Positions 45,736-53,768 of a DNA stretch of 64,000 nucleotides are shown piece by piece. Both the position numbers and the translations under genes were made by a program. The notes below the pieces were generated by a model. It saw only the letters and a list, made by a program, of their open reading frames with translations. It had not been told where the DNA came from and made no database searches. Source of the DNA: Planctomycetota bacterium (GTDB lineage: Bacteria > Planctomycetota > Phycisphaerae > UBA1845 > PWPN01); NCBI GenBank assembly GCA_022711465.1, contig JAKLEZ010000002.1, positions 248,001 through 312,000 on the forward strand, given 5' to 3'. Numbering within the stretch: position 1 is the stretch's first letter; every line of letters begins with the position of its first letter.

Positions 45736-47172
45736 TCAGATGTGCTCGGTCGCGATTCCGTAGAGCTGGCCGTACGCCTGGAAGTCGCGCATGTGTTTGC
45801 CGGCGATGAAGAGCTGATGGAAGCCCTTGGTATCGCGGGTGTCGGCCGGGCCGTCGATGGCCAGTTCAACCGACGTTCGGCATCCCCCGGCCGGGGGGGT
45901 ATCGAAGTTCCGCAGCACCTTGCCTTGGCCGAGGATCATCTTGCCCGGCCCGACGAACTGCATGATGGTGACCTCGGTGTCGACCGGCCAGATGACCTGC
46001 ACGGAGACGCCGAGGTTCGACTCCGAGTGGCTGCGGAGGATAAACTTGGCGCGATCCTTGTCCGGGCCATTCAGCCTGGTGGCGCAGACGCAGTGAGCGC
46101 CGATGAAGGTGTTGTCCACGGTATTGGGCACCGGATCCTGTACAAAGCCGGGCTTGCCCAGGAGCTTGAGGCAGAGTTCCTGGGACATGACCGCGTTGAC
46201 GTCGGCCTCGCAGGTTGCGGAAACGCCGGCATCCAGGAGCTTCGACCAGGCCATGCACGGCGGGCAGGTCATGATCTTCTCGACGACCAGGCCCAGGCAT
46301 TCGAGCGAAATCCCCTGGCAGCCTTCCTCGGCCATGATCTTGGCCGCGGTGACGTAGTTCTTGGCGGCGTTGACCAGGTCCTCCTCGCCGGGCTCCACGA
46401 TCTTGGCTGCGGATTTCTTGTAGTCATCGACGATGGCCCGCACCTCGTCGTTGAGTTCCACGGTCTTGAGGACCTCGGGAAAGCGGCTCCGCGGCAGGTG
46501 GCGGATGCTGAGTCCCAGCGGCTCGAGCACCTGCTCGCCAGTGTTCTTGCCGACCAGAACGGCGACCTTGGTGTGGCGGATGTCGTGATTGGCCCGGACC
46601 ATCTTGAGTGCGAACCGCACCGGCTGGAACTCGAAATCACCGCACGAGGCCAGGTAGACCTTGGGCTGCCTGCTGAGGGTCTGGATGTGCCCGGTGAAGC
46701 AGATGCCGAGCGGGGCGAAGATGAGCGTGGGCTCGCCGGCCTTGGCGATCTTGCCTACGTTGCCCCAATACTCCATGTGAAGCGGGAACACGAGGACGCC
46801 TTGCGGCTTGTCCTGCTTGATCTTGTTGACGAAGGCGTCGACGGCGGCATCGTCGTATAGTGGTTCGGCTTCCCACTTGATGTCGACCTTGAGCTCGCCG
46901 GCAAAGCGAGCGACCGCCTCCTTGGCCTTCTTGACGAACCCCTCGACATCCCATGCGGTGCCCGGCCATCCGAGCCAGTACTTTTCTCTGGGGCGCAGGA
47001 AGACGGCCATGACCGTCGGGTTGCCGGCCGAGACGGACGTCGGGTGATCGGCTCCGGCGGCCAGGGAGACCCCGCTGCGGAGCAGACTGCCCGCAAGCCC
47101 CGTGCTGGCCGCGGTGAGCAGAACGTCGCGGCGAGAGAAGCCGCCTCTGAGTCCGGAACACTGCTTACACAT
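45736..47172 (-). CDS. Tat-exported protein with L-fucose/L-arabinose isomerase-like fold
   Basis: A 478-aa protein. The ATG at 47172 follows GGAGGAGTGACC. A twin-arginine signal (GGFSRRDVLLTAASTGLAGSLLRSG) indicates folded export. The body has Rossmann-like alternation (VDAFVNKIKQDKPQGVLVFPLHMEYWG; EPTLIFAPLGICFTGHI; VYLASCGDFEF) and later CQGISLECLGLVVEKIMTCPPCMAWSKLLDAG with AACEADV-type spacing (SATCEADVNAVMSQ). It is reminiscent of the fucose/arabinose isomerase superfamily. It could be an isomerase relative or a non-catalytic binding protein. It is divergent from the NIF3-like Tat protein. Confidence 0.6.
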   Translation of the reverse strand: MCKQCSGLRGGFSRRDVLLTAASTGLAGSLLRSGVSLAAGADHPTSVSAGNPTVMAVFLRPREKYWLGWPGTAWDVEGFVKKAKEAVARFAGELKVDIKWEAEPLYDDAAVDAFVNKIKQDKPQGVLVFPLHMEYWGNVGKIAKAGEPTLIFAPLGICFTGHIQTLSRQPKVYLASCGDFEFQPVRFALKMVRANHDIRHTKVAVLVGKNTGEQVLEPLGLSIRHLPRSRFPEVLKTVELNDEVRAIVDDYKKSAAKIVEPGEEDLVNAAKNYVTAAKIMAEEGCQGISLECLGLVVEKIMTCPPCMAWSKLLDAGVSATCEADVNAVMSQELCLKLLGKPGFVQDPVPNTVDNTFIGAHCVCATRLNGPDKDRAKFILRSHSESNLGVSVQVIWPVDTEVTIMQFVGPGKMILGQGKVLRNFDTPPAGGCRTSVELAIDGPADTRDTKGFHQLFIAGKHMRDFQAYGQLYGIATEHI

Positions 47173-47264
47173 GGTCACTCCTCCTGCATGTGAGTCGGCG
47201 TGACAGCCGCTCGAGGCCGAGAGAATCAAGAACCGGGACGCCCAAAAGGATATTGTAGAGCAGG

Positions 47265-47303
47265 CTGTCGGAAATGCAATTTAGCTTTCCCGGATCCCGA
47301 CAG
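47265..47303. promoter_or_regulatory. Inverted repeat between divergent genes
   Basis: A perfect 7-bp inverted repeat CTGTCGG...CCGACAG separated by 25 bp, in the 269-bp region between the two divergent Tat-protein genes. It could be an operator or a leader hairpin. No promoter hexamers were firmly identified. Confidence 0.3.
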
Positions 47304-47441
47304 GTCTTGAGGGGGCGGGCCACGCCTCGGGTCGGCGGTTTCCATGGCGGGTGAAGGCTGGGATCCCCGACGGCTGGGCGTCTCGCCCTCCGCGCCGGTA
47401 CAATGCCGAGGCCGCATGGTCGCGGCCGAGGAGTGAGGCCC

Positions 47442-48326
47442 ATGGATCGCAGACAGTTCATCAGGAACGGGTTGTTGGGAGCGGCGGCTGCGGTTTCGGC
47501 GGGCTCGTTGCGGGCCCAGTCGGGCGGGGGTGCAGGCCCGGTGACCGCCCAAGACGTCCACGACTACCTGATGCGTCTGGGTCCATGGGTGGACCCCAAG
47601 GACACGGTGGACACCTTCAAGGCCGGTGATCCGGCCACGGTGGTCAAGAAGATGGCCGTCGCCTGGATGAGCTACACCTGGGCTTTGCGTCAGGCGGTTG
47701 AGCAGGGCTGCAACCTGTTCGTGTGCCACGAGCCGACCTTCTACGATCATGTCGACAAGGACGAATCGGTTTTTGCCTTTGAAGCCGCCCGCAAGAAACG
47801 CGAGCTGGTCCGCGAAAGCAAGCTGGTCATCGTCCGCTGTCATGACGTCTGGGACCGCGTGGAGAAGGAAGGCATTCCCTCCGCCTGGGCGGAATTTCTG
47901 GGGCTCACCCAGCTGGTGAGGAAGGACACCTTCTGCCACGTGTACGAGGTTCCGAGCACGACGGTCCGCGATTTTGCCCGGCAGGTGGCGGCGAAGGTTG
48001 CGCTCCTCGGCCAGCAGGCTGTCGAGCTCATTGGCCCGGAGAGCAAGCAGATCCGCACGGTGGCGATCGGTACCGGGGCGATCACGCCGTTCCGGCAGAT
48101 GGCGAGCAAGCTGAAGGCCGATCTCATCATTGCCACCGACGACGGCTTCTGCCACTGGCGCGACGGGGCCCTGGCCGTGGATATGGAATACCCGGTGATC
48201 GTCGTCCATCACGGTTGCTCGGAGGAGTCCGGTATGCGCAAGCTAGCCGATCATTTGACCCGGGTCTTTCCGGCCGTGCCGGTGACGTTCATTCCCGAGA
48301 AATGCATGTTCAAGACTATTGCGTGA
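47442..48326 (+). CDS. NIF3-like dinuclear-metal protein with a Tat signal
   Basis: A 294-aa protein with the NIF3/DUF34 fold. It starts MDRRQFIRNGLLGAAAAVSAG, a twin-arginine export signal, at 47442 (GAGG 5-6 nt upstream). Metal-site-like motifs are CNLFVCHEPTFYDHVD near residue 87 and VIVVHHGCSEESGMRKLADHL near 265. The middle contains the IRTVAIGTGAITPFRQMASKLKADLIIATDD segment. NIF3 proteins are normally cytosolic and of unclear biochemistry (some act as cyclohydrolase-related), so a Tat signal is unusual. It is followed 17 bp later by an oxidoreductase gene, so they probably form an operon. Confidence 0.75.
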   Translation: MDRRQFIRNGLLGAAAAVSAGSLRAQSGGGAGPVTAQDVHDYLMRLGPWVDPKDTVDTFKAGDPATVVKKMAVAWMSYTWALRQAVEQGCNLFVCHEPTFYDHVDKDESVFAFEAARKKRELVRESKLVIVRCHDVWDRVEKEGIPSAWAEFLGLTQLVRKDTFCHVYEVPSTTVRDFARQVAAKVALLGQQAVELIGPESKQIRTVAIGTGAITPFRQMASKLKADLIIATDDGFCHWRDGALAVDMEYPVIVVHHGCSEESGMRKLADHLTRVFPAVPVTFIPEKCMFKTIA

Positions 48327-48343
48327 AAGACGAGGGAGCAGCC

Positions 48344-49501
48344 ATGGGACAAGTGAAGACCCATACCGTTGGCATCATCATGAACGGCGTCACCGGGCGC
48401 ATGGGCACCAACCAGCATCTGATGCGATCGATCGTGGCGATCATCAAGCAAGGGGGGGTCAAGATCGGTGAGGGAGAGGTCATCATGCCCGATCCCATTC
48501 TGGTTGGGCGCAATCCGGCCAAGCTCGAGAAGCTGGCGGCCATGTCCGGCGTTGCCGCATGGACGACGGAGATGACCAAGGCCCTGGCCGATCCAAGGTA
48601 CACGGTCTACTTCGACGCCCAGACGACCGACCGTCGTGTGGCTGCGGTGAAGCAGGCGATCGCCGCGGGCAAGCACGTTTACTGCGAGAAGCCCACCGCG
48701 CTATCCACCGCGGAAGCCCTGGAGTTGTATCGGCTGGCTACCAAGGCCGGGGTCAAGCACGGGGTGGTTCAGGACAAGCTCTGGCTGCCCGGCTTGTTGA
48801 AGCTCAAGATGTTGCGCGATATGGGCTTCTTCGGCCGGATCCTGTCGGTTCGCGGCGAGTTCGGCTACTGGGTCTTCGAAGGTGATGTTGTTCCGTGCCA
48901 GCGGCCGTCCTGGAACTACCGCAAGGCCGACGGCGGCGGCATCATCTTCGACATGCTCTGCCACTGGCGTTACGTGCTCGACAACCTCTTTGGTCCAATC
49001 CAGAGCGTATCTTGCCTGGGGGCGACGCATATTCCCAAGCGTTGGGACGAGAACGGCCGGTCCTATGACTGTGACACCGATGATGCCGCGTATGCCACCT
49101 TCGAGATCGAAGGGGGGATTATCGCCCACATGAACTCCTCCTGGTGCGTGCGCGTACGGCGTGACGATCTGCTCACTTTGCAGGTGGACGGCACCCAGGG
49201 CAGCGCCGTGGCCGGGCTGCGGCAATGCCTGATCCAGCCGGCGGCGGCCACGCCGCGCCCGGTCTGGAATCCGGACGTTGACAGTCCGATCAACCACTTC
49301 GACACCTGGGCGCCCATGCCGACGACCATGGACTACGATAATGCGTTCAAAGTGGAGTGGGAGCTTTTCCTCAAGCACGTGGTCAAGGGCGATCCATTCC
49401 GATGGAGTCTGCTGGAAGGTGCCAAGGGCGTGCAGCTTGCCGAGAAGGGACTGGAGTCCTGGCGGAAGCGGGCGTGGGTTCAGCTGCCTTCGATCGGGTG
49501 A
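48344..49501 (+). CDS. Gfo/Idh/MocA-family oxidoreductase
   Basis: A 385-aa NAD(P)-dependent dehydrogenase family protein. The ATG at 48344 follows GAGGGAG. The nucleotide-binding loop is VGIIMNGVTGRMG. The family signature VYCEKPTALSTAEALEL, with the catalytic Lys in EKP, is near residue 117. The C-terminal domain has GGGIIFDMLCHWRYVLDNLFG, where the HxxxxxD-like His is typical. There is no export signal, unlike many planctomycete relatives, so it acts in the cytoplasm, probably on a sugar or cyclitol derivative. It lies in an operon with the NIF3-like gene and converges with the sulfatase. Confidence 0.88.
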   Translation: MGQVKTHTVGIIMNGVTGRMGTNQHLMRSIVAIIKQGGVKIGEGEVIMPDPILVGRNPAKLEKLAAMSGVAAWTTEMTKALADPRYTVYFDAQTTDRRVAAVKQAIAAGKHVYCEKPTALSTAEALELYRLATKAGVKHGVVQDKLWLPGLLKLKMLRDMGFFGRILSVRGEFGYWVFEGDVVPCQRPSWNYRKADGGGIIFDMLCHWRYVLDNLFGPIQSVSCLGATHIPKRWDENGRSYDCDTDDAAYATFEIEGGIIAHMNSSWCVRVRRDDLLTLQVDGTQGSAVAGLRQCLIQPAAATPRPVWNPDVDSPINHFDTWAPMPTTMDYDNAFKVEWELFLKHVVKGDPFRWSLLEGAKGVQLAEKGLESWRKRAWVQLPSIG

Positions 49502-49510
49502 TGTGGCCGC

Positions 49511-50893
49511 TCAGTTTGTGTCGTCCGGTCGCAGGTACTCATTGCCGATGGGATCTCGTCCGGCCTCGGCGTACTTGTCGAACCATTTGAACAGCCGGGT
49601 TCGCAGGGTGACCAGCCGCTGGCGGTATTCGAGCTGGTCGGCCAGGTTGGTTGTCTCGCCGGCGTCCTTCTGGAGATCGTAGAGTTCGTGCGGTCCGCCG
49701 TCGGCCCGGTGCACGTACTTGTAGGTCGCGGTTCGAATCATTCGTGCCCGCCCGTACTCGGCGAAGACCGCGTCGGGTGGTTCCCACGGTTGGCCCTTAA
49801 TGGCGGGGACGAAGCTGCGTCCGGGCAGGTTTCGGCCGGTGGAGGGCGGGAGGTTGAGATAGGCGAGGACGGTGGGGACGAAGTCATACGATCCGAACAG
49901 GGCGTCGGTTGTTGCTCCCTTGGGAATCCGGCCCGGCTGGCGGAAGATGAGGGGGATCTGGAGTGACGTGTCGTAGATATTCCGCGGGTTGGACGCATTG
50001 CCCTTGCCCCACAGTCCGTGATGGCCGCAGCAATAGCCCTGGTCGCTGGCATAGACGACGAGCGTGTTGCCGGAGAGGCCCAGGTCGTCGAGTTGTCTGG
50101 CGATCCGCTCGACGCCCCGGCTGACGGCGCTGCAGGCGGCGAAGTACTGGGACAGGGTCTGGTGTGTGCGGAGTTTCTCGACTTTCGAGGTTGACCAGGG
50201 GTGTGTAGGCAGCCTGGGGATCGAGTTGAACGGGCAGTCCCTGAACAGCTCGACCAGTTCGGCGGGATGGCCCCGGTACGGGCTATGTGGGGCGTTGTAG
50301 GTCACGGTGAGGAAGAACGGTCGGTCTTTGTTGGACTGGAGGAAGTCGAGGGCCTTATCGGTGATGCGGTCGGTGAGGTACCCCTTGGTCCGGGTCGGCT
50401 TGCCCTCCCAGATCATCTCGGCGTTGTTATACTCGCTGGAGCCTTCTAGAAGGCTGAACCAGTAGGTGTAGCCGGCGTGAGGGCGGGCGCTGTCGCCGAG
50501 GTGCCATTTACCCACCAGGCCGCAGGTATATCCCTGGCGGGCCAGGATGGCGCTGAGGAGTGAGTCTTCCTCGGGGACGGCGACGCGGGCCCGGCTGCCC
50601 ATGTTTTCGTGCTTGATCCAGTCGTGGATTCCGTGCTGGGAGGCGATGCGGCCGGTGAAGAACGTGGCCCGGCTCGGCGAGCAGACGGGGATGGTGGCGA
50701 AGGCCCGGGTGAAGCGTATGCCCTCGGCCGCCAGGTGATCGACGCCGGGCGTGCGGGCCTCGCTGTTGCCGTAGCAGCCCAAGGACCAGGCGCCCTGGTC
50801 GTCGGTGAGGATGAACACCACGTTGGTGTGTTCGGCGGCGAGGGCCGTGCCCGCGAGCCCGGCAAGCAGAGCGGCGAACGCGATGTTGACCAT
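49511..50893 (-). CDS. Type I sulfatase
   Basis: A 460-aa exported sulfatase that hydrolyses sulfate esters, probably on sulfated polysaccharides. Signal MVNIAFAALLAGLAGTALAA. The calcium site is DDQG (residues 31-34). The formylglycine motif CSPSRATFFTGR begins at Cys71, to be converted by a maturase. WHLGD, PHSPYRGHP, and YASDQGYCCGHHGLWGKG further match. The enzyme is close to heparan N-sulfatase/iduronate-sulfatase-like lineages, but the substrate cannot be assigned. Its start lies beside the recombinase region, so its promoter may now be in element DNA. Confidence 0.93.
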   Translation of the reverse strand: MVNIAFAALLAGLAGTALAAEHTNVVFILTDDQGAWSLGCYGNSEARTPGVDHLAAEGIRFTRAFATIPVCSPSRATFFTGRIASQHGIHDWIKHENMGSRARVAVPEEDSLLSAILARQGYTCGLVGKWHLGDSARPHAGYTYWFSLLEGSSEYNNAEMIWEGKPTRTKGYLTDRITDKALDFLQSNKDRPFFLTVTYNAPHSPYRGHPAELVELFRDCPFNSIPRLPTHPWSTSKVEKLRTHQTLSQYFAACSAVSRGVERIARQLDDLGLSGNTLVVYASDQGYCCGHHGLWGKGNASNPRNIYDTSLQIPLIFRQPGRIPKGATTDALFGSYDFVPTVLAYLNLPPSTGRNLPGRSFVPAIKGQPWEPPDAVFAEYGRARMIRTATYKYVHRADGGPHELYDLQKDAGETTNLADQLEYRQRLVTLRTRLFKWFDKYAEAGRDPIGNEYLRPDDTN

Positions 50894-50910
50894 GAGTCAA
50901 GCGGTCGCAA

Positions 50911-50933
50911 GTTCAAATCCTCTCGCCCCGATT
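50911..50933 (+). other. tRNA 3'-end-like sequence (candidate attachment-site remnant)
   Basis: The stretch GTTCAAATCC-TCTCGCCCCGATT contains a consensus T-loop (TTCAAAT fits TTCRANY) and resembles the T-arm plus acceptor 3' end of a tRNA on the plus strand. No 5' tRNA part is adjacent, since the sulfatase start lies only 17 bp to the left, and its T-stem (GCAAG/CCTCT) pairs poorly. It is a possible att core beside the recombinase gene. Confidence 0.35.
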
Positions 50934-50972
50934 ATAAACCCTTGTAAACACTAGCGTTTCGTGATGCGGAGA

Positions 50973-50994
50973 GGCCCGTAGAGGGGCCGTTTTT
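50973..50994 (+). terminator. Rho-independent terminator
   Basis: Stem GGCCC-GTAGAG-GGGCC followed by GTTTTT. It lies 40 bp after the tRNA-like end and reads towards the recombinase. Confidence 0.6.
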
Positions 50995-51104
50995 CGTACT
51001 CTTGAGCACATTTCGTACTCTTGGGCCGGTTTCACCGCCCGGAATACGGCTCGCCCGGACGATCCCGCCGCAGCCGTTTCGTACGCTTGACTTCGTACTC
51101 TTGA
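50993..51104. repeat. Four 13-bp direct repeats upstream of the recombinase gene
   Basis: TTCGTACTCTTGA at 50993-51005 and 51092-51104, TTCGTACTCTTGG at 51012-51024, TTCGTACGCTTGA at 51078-51090. Spacings are 19 and 14 bp within pairs, with 66 bp between pairs. The paired direct arrangement next to int is what arm-type integrase sites or excisionase/repressor sites look like. Confidence 0.7.
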
Positions 51105-51140
51105 ACGGGGTACATTCGCGGACGGGATGGAGGATTGGCT

Positions 51141-52424
51141 ATGGGCTGGACCCCTGAGCCGCACTTCGACGACTCTCGTAACGAGTGGTTCCTCAAGTTT
51201 CAGAGACAGAAGCATCACCTCTGTTCCGGCCGGGGTAACTACGCCCGGGCGGTGACACGGGCTCGGGAGATCATGGGCCTCCCGCCCCTGGGCGAGGTTC
51301 CAATCGACAAGCCCCAGCGGCCAGCCACCAAGCCGGCCACGGTCACCGAGCTGATCGCCAGGTGGGCGGCGATCAACAACCCCTCAGACTGGACCCGTGG
51401 CATGCTCAAGGCGTGGCACATCGCCTTCGGGACCACCGATCTCCGCGAGGTCGACGCCGACCACCTGACCGTCTACAAGACCTGGCTGGAGTCGCACCCA
51501 ACCGCATGGGATCGCACCAAGAAGCAGTTCCGCAACCATACGCCCCGCCCCCAATCGGCAGCAACAATCCGCTACAAGATCAAGACCGCCAAGCGGGTGC
51601 TCAAATGGGCTCACAAACGCGGGTGGGTGCCGGAGCAGACCGTACCAAAACTCCGCAAGGCCACCCAGGAACCCCGCGACTACCGGCCCGACCAGCTCGC
51701 CGTCCTGTGGGACAAGCTCCGCGAGGCCAAGCGCCGCCGGCTGGCCCTGCCACCGATCCAGTTCATCGTCGAAACCGGGGCCAGGCCGGGCGAGGTCGTG
51801 GGCATGGAATGGTCGGACGTGAACCTCGCCGATGGCGAGGTGACGCTATACGAGCACAAGACCAAGGGCTCGACCGGCGAGTCGCGGGTCATCCCGCTCA
51901 CCCCGGCGGCCAGGGCCATCCTTGAGCAGTCGCCCCGCAGGGAAGGGTACGTGTTCATCAGTCGTCTGGCCAAGCCGTACACCGTTTCCGGCCTGCGTTC
52001 CGTCATCTGCCGGGCAGCAAAGGCGGTCGGGCTCAAGCTGGGCCGGCTCTATTCGCTCCGGCACACGCGGGCACAGTCCATGCTGGAACAGGGGTGCTCA
52101 CTCGAAGAGGTGGCCAACCAGCTCGGCCACAAGGACTTGAACATCACCAAGCGGTACGCCCAGGTACGGAGGGCTCAGGCGCGGGAAGTGGCGAGCCGAT
52201 TGGCCTCGCCGTTGCCAGAAGCCCCGACAGCATCAACCCTCACGCCCACCCCAGACTCGCCGCCGCCCTGCGTGACAGCCGCTCCCGAACCTTCAGCGGC
52301 AGACGCTGCTCCCGGGTCGGCGTCTGCACGGTCACGCCAAGCAGCTCGTCCACCGAGGCGGCGTCGATTCGCCAGTTCGAGTTCGGCCCGCAGAGCCGCC
52401 AGGCCCGCAGCCGGCCGGACTTGA
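51141..52424 (+). CDS. Tyrosine recombinase / integrase
   Basis: A 427-aa site-specific recombinase. ATG at 51141 follows GGAGG at 7-nt spacing. A ~60-residue N-terminal arm-type domain and a SAM-like core-binding domain (about 66-165) precede the catalytic domain. Catalytic residues are visible: Arg215 in ETGARPGE, a Lys near 240-242, His308-x-Arg310 in SLRHTR, His330 in LGHKD and the nucleophile Tyr339 in ITKRYAQ. After residue 350 the sequence becomes low-complexity Ser/Pro/Arg. Codons 367-427 lie antisense to the excisionase-like gene. It is the likely integrase of the element to its right. Confidence 0.93.
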   Translation: MGWTPEPHFDDSRNEWFLKFQRQKHHLCSGRGNYARAVTRAREIMGLPPLGEVPIDKPQRPATKPATVTELIARWAAINNPSDWTRGMLKAWHIAFGTTDLREVDADHLTVYKTWLESHPTAWDRTKKQFRNHTPRPQSAATIRYKIKTAKRVLKWAHKRGWVPEQTVPKLRKATQEPRDYRPDQLAVLWDKLREAKRRRLALPPIQFIVETGARPGEVVGMEWSDVNLADGEVTLYEHKTKGSTGESRVIPLTPAARAILEQSPRREGYVFISRLAKPYTVSGLRSVICRAAKAVGLKLGRLYSLRHTRAQSMLEQGCSLEEVANQLGHKDLNITKRYAQVRRAQAREVASRLASPLPEAPTASTLTPTPDSPPPCVTAAPEPSAADAAPGSASARSRQAARPPRRRRFASSSSARRAARPAAGRT

Positions 52425-52521
52425 TCATTGCGCGCACTGTCTGGGTGGTGTAGCTCAGCCGCTCGGCCACCTGGTCGGTGGTCAGCAGTTGGACGCCGGC
52501 GGGAAATCGGTACTGACTCAC
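52240..52521 (-). CDS. Excisionase-like helix-turn-helix DNA-binding protein
   Basis: A 93-aa protein. GTG at 52521 has GGGGGA upstream. The first ~60 residues form the MerR/excisionase HTH_17 pattern: VQLLTTDQVAERLSYTTQTVRAMIKSGRLRAWRL, followed by NWRIDAASVDELLGV. Such proteins direct the integrase towards excision or act as small regulators. Its 3' 185 bp overlap, tail to tail, the end of the recombinase gene on the other strand. A tRNA-like fold lies just upstream of its start. Confidence 0.82.
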   Translation of the reverse strand: MSQYRFPAGVQLLTTDQVAERLSYTTQTVRAMIKSGRLRAWRLCGPNSNWRIDAASVDELLGVTVQTPTREQRLPLKVRERLSRRAAASLGWA

Positions 52522-52539
52522 GTGTCGTCCCCCAAAACA

Positions 52540-52588
52540 TCCGCGTGCGGGAGTCGAACCCGCATGACCGCCCTGCTCGCGGCGCGGA
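52540..52588 (-). ncRNA. 49-nt tRNA-like fold lacking a D arm
   Basis: Read on the minus strand: acceptor-like stem TCCGCG (52588-52583) pairs perfectly with CGCGGA (52545-52540). A CCGC/GCGG stem closes a 7-nt loop GAGCAGG. A TCAT linker follows. Then comes a perfect T-arm, GCGGG-TTCGACT-CCCGC, whose loop fits TTCRANY exactly. There is no D arm and no encoded CCA, and the anticodon-like loop lacks U33. It is either a truncated tRNA / attachment-site remnant or a distinct tRNA-like RNA in front of the excisionase-like gene. Confidence 0.45.
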
Positions 52589-52618
52589 TCATGTTTGTTG
52601 TTCATTCGCCCCGTGGCG

Positions 52619-53713
52619 CTACTTGGCCGGGGCAGTAACATCGGTCTTGGCCTTGGCGGCCTCGGCCTTGGCGGCTTCGACCTTGGCCCTACCCGCTTCG
52701 ATCTTGTCTCGGAACGCACTCGGCTTCCGCGTTTTCACGGACCGCTGGATCTGCACCGGATCGGTCCACTTAGCCTCGGCGTAGTGGGCACGATCGGTAG
52801 GCGGATTCAGGCTAAACGTGCCGTCGACGATAGTGACCACAATGAGCTTGTTGTCGGGTATCACCTTGTCGCGCTCCTCGTTGGCATGGGAAAATGTCCG
52901 CTTGATCTGGGCAGGGTACTCTAGATCGCCATGCTTGCCCCAGGCGATCACCTCGGTCACGGTGTTCACCAGCTCAATCTCAGAGTCAGGATAGAACATC
53001 GTGCTCTTGATCGGGTAGAGGCCCCGCTTCTTGTCCAGTACGAAACGGCACTTCGCCGTCTTGCCGGGCACCTTGTAGTCCACCTCCAACGTGGTATCCG
53101 TCTCGGCCCCGAGAACGATCTGCGGGAACTTCCATTCGCCAGCGAGGTACTTCTGGTACTGAGTGCCGTCAGGTTTCGGCTGGCTACCCCATATGGGCAC
53201 GCCGGCGGCGCCATCATGAGTCAGGAACAGCATGCCGATCGGATCAAATATCAGCAGGTTTCTGGCCGCGAACCAATAGGGCTCGTACGTTTCTGTTCGA
53301 TACTGAGACTTGTCGGGAGGCCCGAGGGCCACCCGGCACTCCACGGCGGACTGACCGGCTGTTGCGGCCGCGTAGGACCAGCTGGCCATAGAATGCGGAT
53401 CTACATTACCGTCCGCCAGGCCAGCCGCCTTCAGCTTCTGTGCGTCAGTCACGAGGTCTACCCGGAAACCAACGGATGCCCGAATGGCAAAATAGTTGAG
53501 CCGTTCACTCAAGTACGGTCGTTGTTTGCCGGTACTGGTCGGAAGCAGATCGGTCACCGTCGTCACCGCGCTGTAGGACCGACTTTGCAGCTTGGCCAGA
53601 TGGCCAGCCACGATGTTGGACACTTCCTCTGCCCTGTGCATGTTGGCCGCCTGGGCAACCGCCGTCAGAACGACCACGCTCAAGAATACAACACTCATTC
53701 TCGTCATCTTCAT
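52619..53713 (-). CDS. Exported LolA-like beta-sheet protein B
   Basis: A 364-aa exported protein. Several clustered ATGs exist; 53713 has AGGAG 7 nt away, followed by a signal ending VAQAA. A helix EEVSNIVAGHLAKLQSRSY leads into alternating beta strands (YTAVTTV-like, FRVDLVTDA, IVLGAETDTTLEVDYKV, KCRFVLDKKRGLYPIK), then IVVTIVDGTFSLNPP near the end, the usual closing motif of LolA/outer-membrane-lipoprotein-carrier-like folds. The C-terminal 35 residues are Ala/Lys-rich and helical. It is last in a five-gene run of exported proteins, a likely counterpart of the 395-aa protein at 56048-57235. The fold is inferred, function unknown. Confidence 0.6.
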   Translation of the reverse strand: MKMTRMSVVFLSVVVLTAVAQAANMHRAEEVSNIVAGHLAKLQSRSYSAVTTVTDLLPTSTGKQRPYLSERLNYFAIRASVGFRVDLVTDAQKLKAAGLADGNVDPHSMASWSYAAATAGQSAVECRVALGPPDKSQYRTETYEPYWFAARNLLIFDPIGMLFLTHDGAAGVPIWGSQPKPDGTQYQKYLAGEWKFPQIVLGAETDTTLEVDYKVPGKTAKCRFVLDKKRGLYPIKSTMFYPDSEIELVNTVTEVIAWGKHGDLEYPAQIKRTFSHANEERDKVIPDNKLIVVTIVDGTFSLNPPTDRAHYAEAKWTDPVQIQRSVKTRKPSAFRDKIEAGRAKVEAAKAEAAKAKTDVTAPAK

Positions 53714-53768
53714 CTTCATTCTCCTAACTTTGTTGCCAACCACTGTTTCGTTTTTGCCCACATGTGCA

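Noticed and set aside
52540..52588. Calling this an ordinary tRNA gene
   Set aside because: It is 49 nt long, lacks a D arm and U33 in the anticodon-like loop, and no longer fold could be built upstream.
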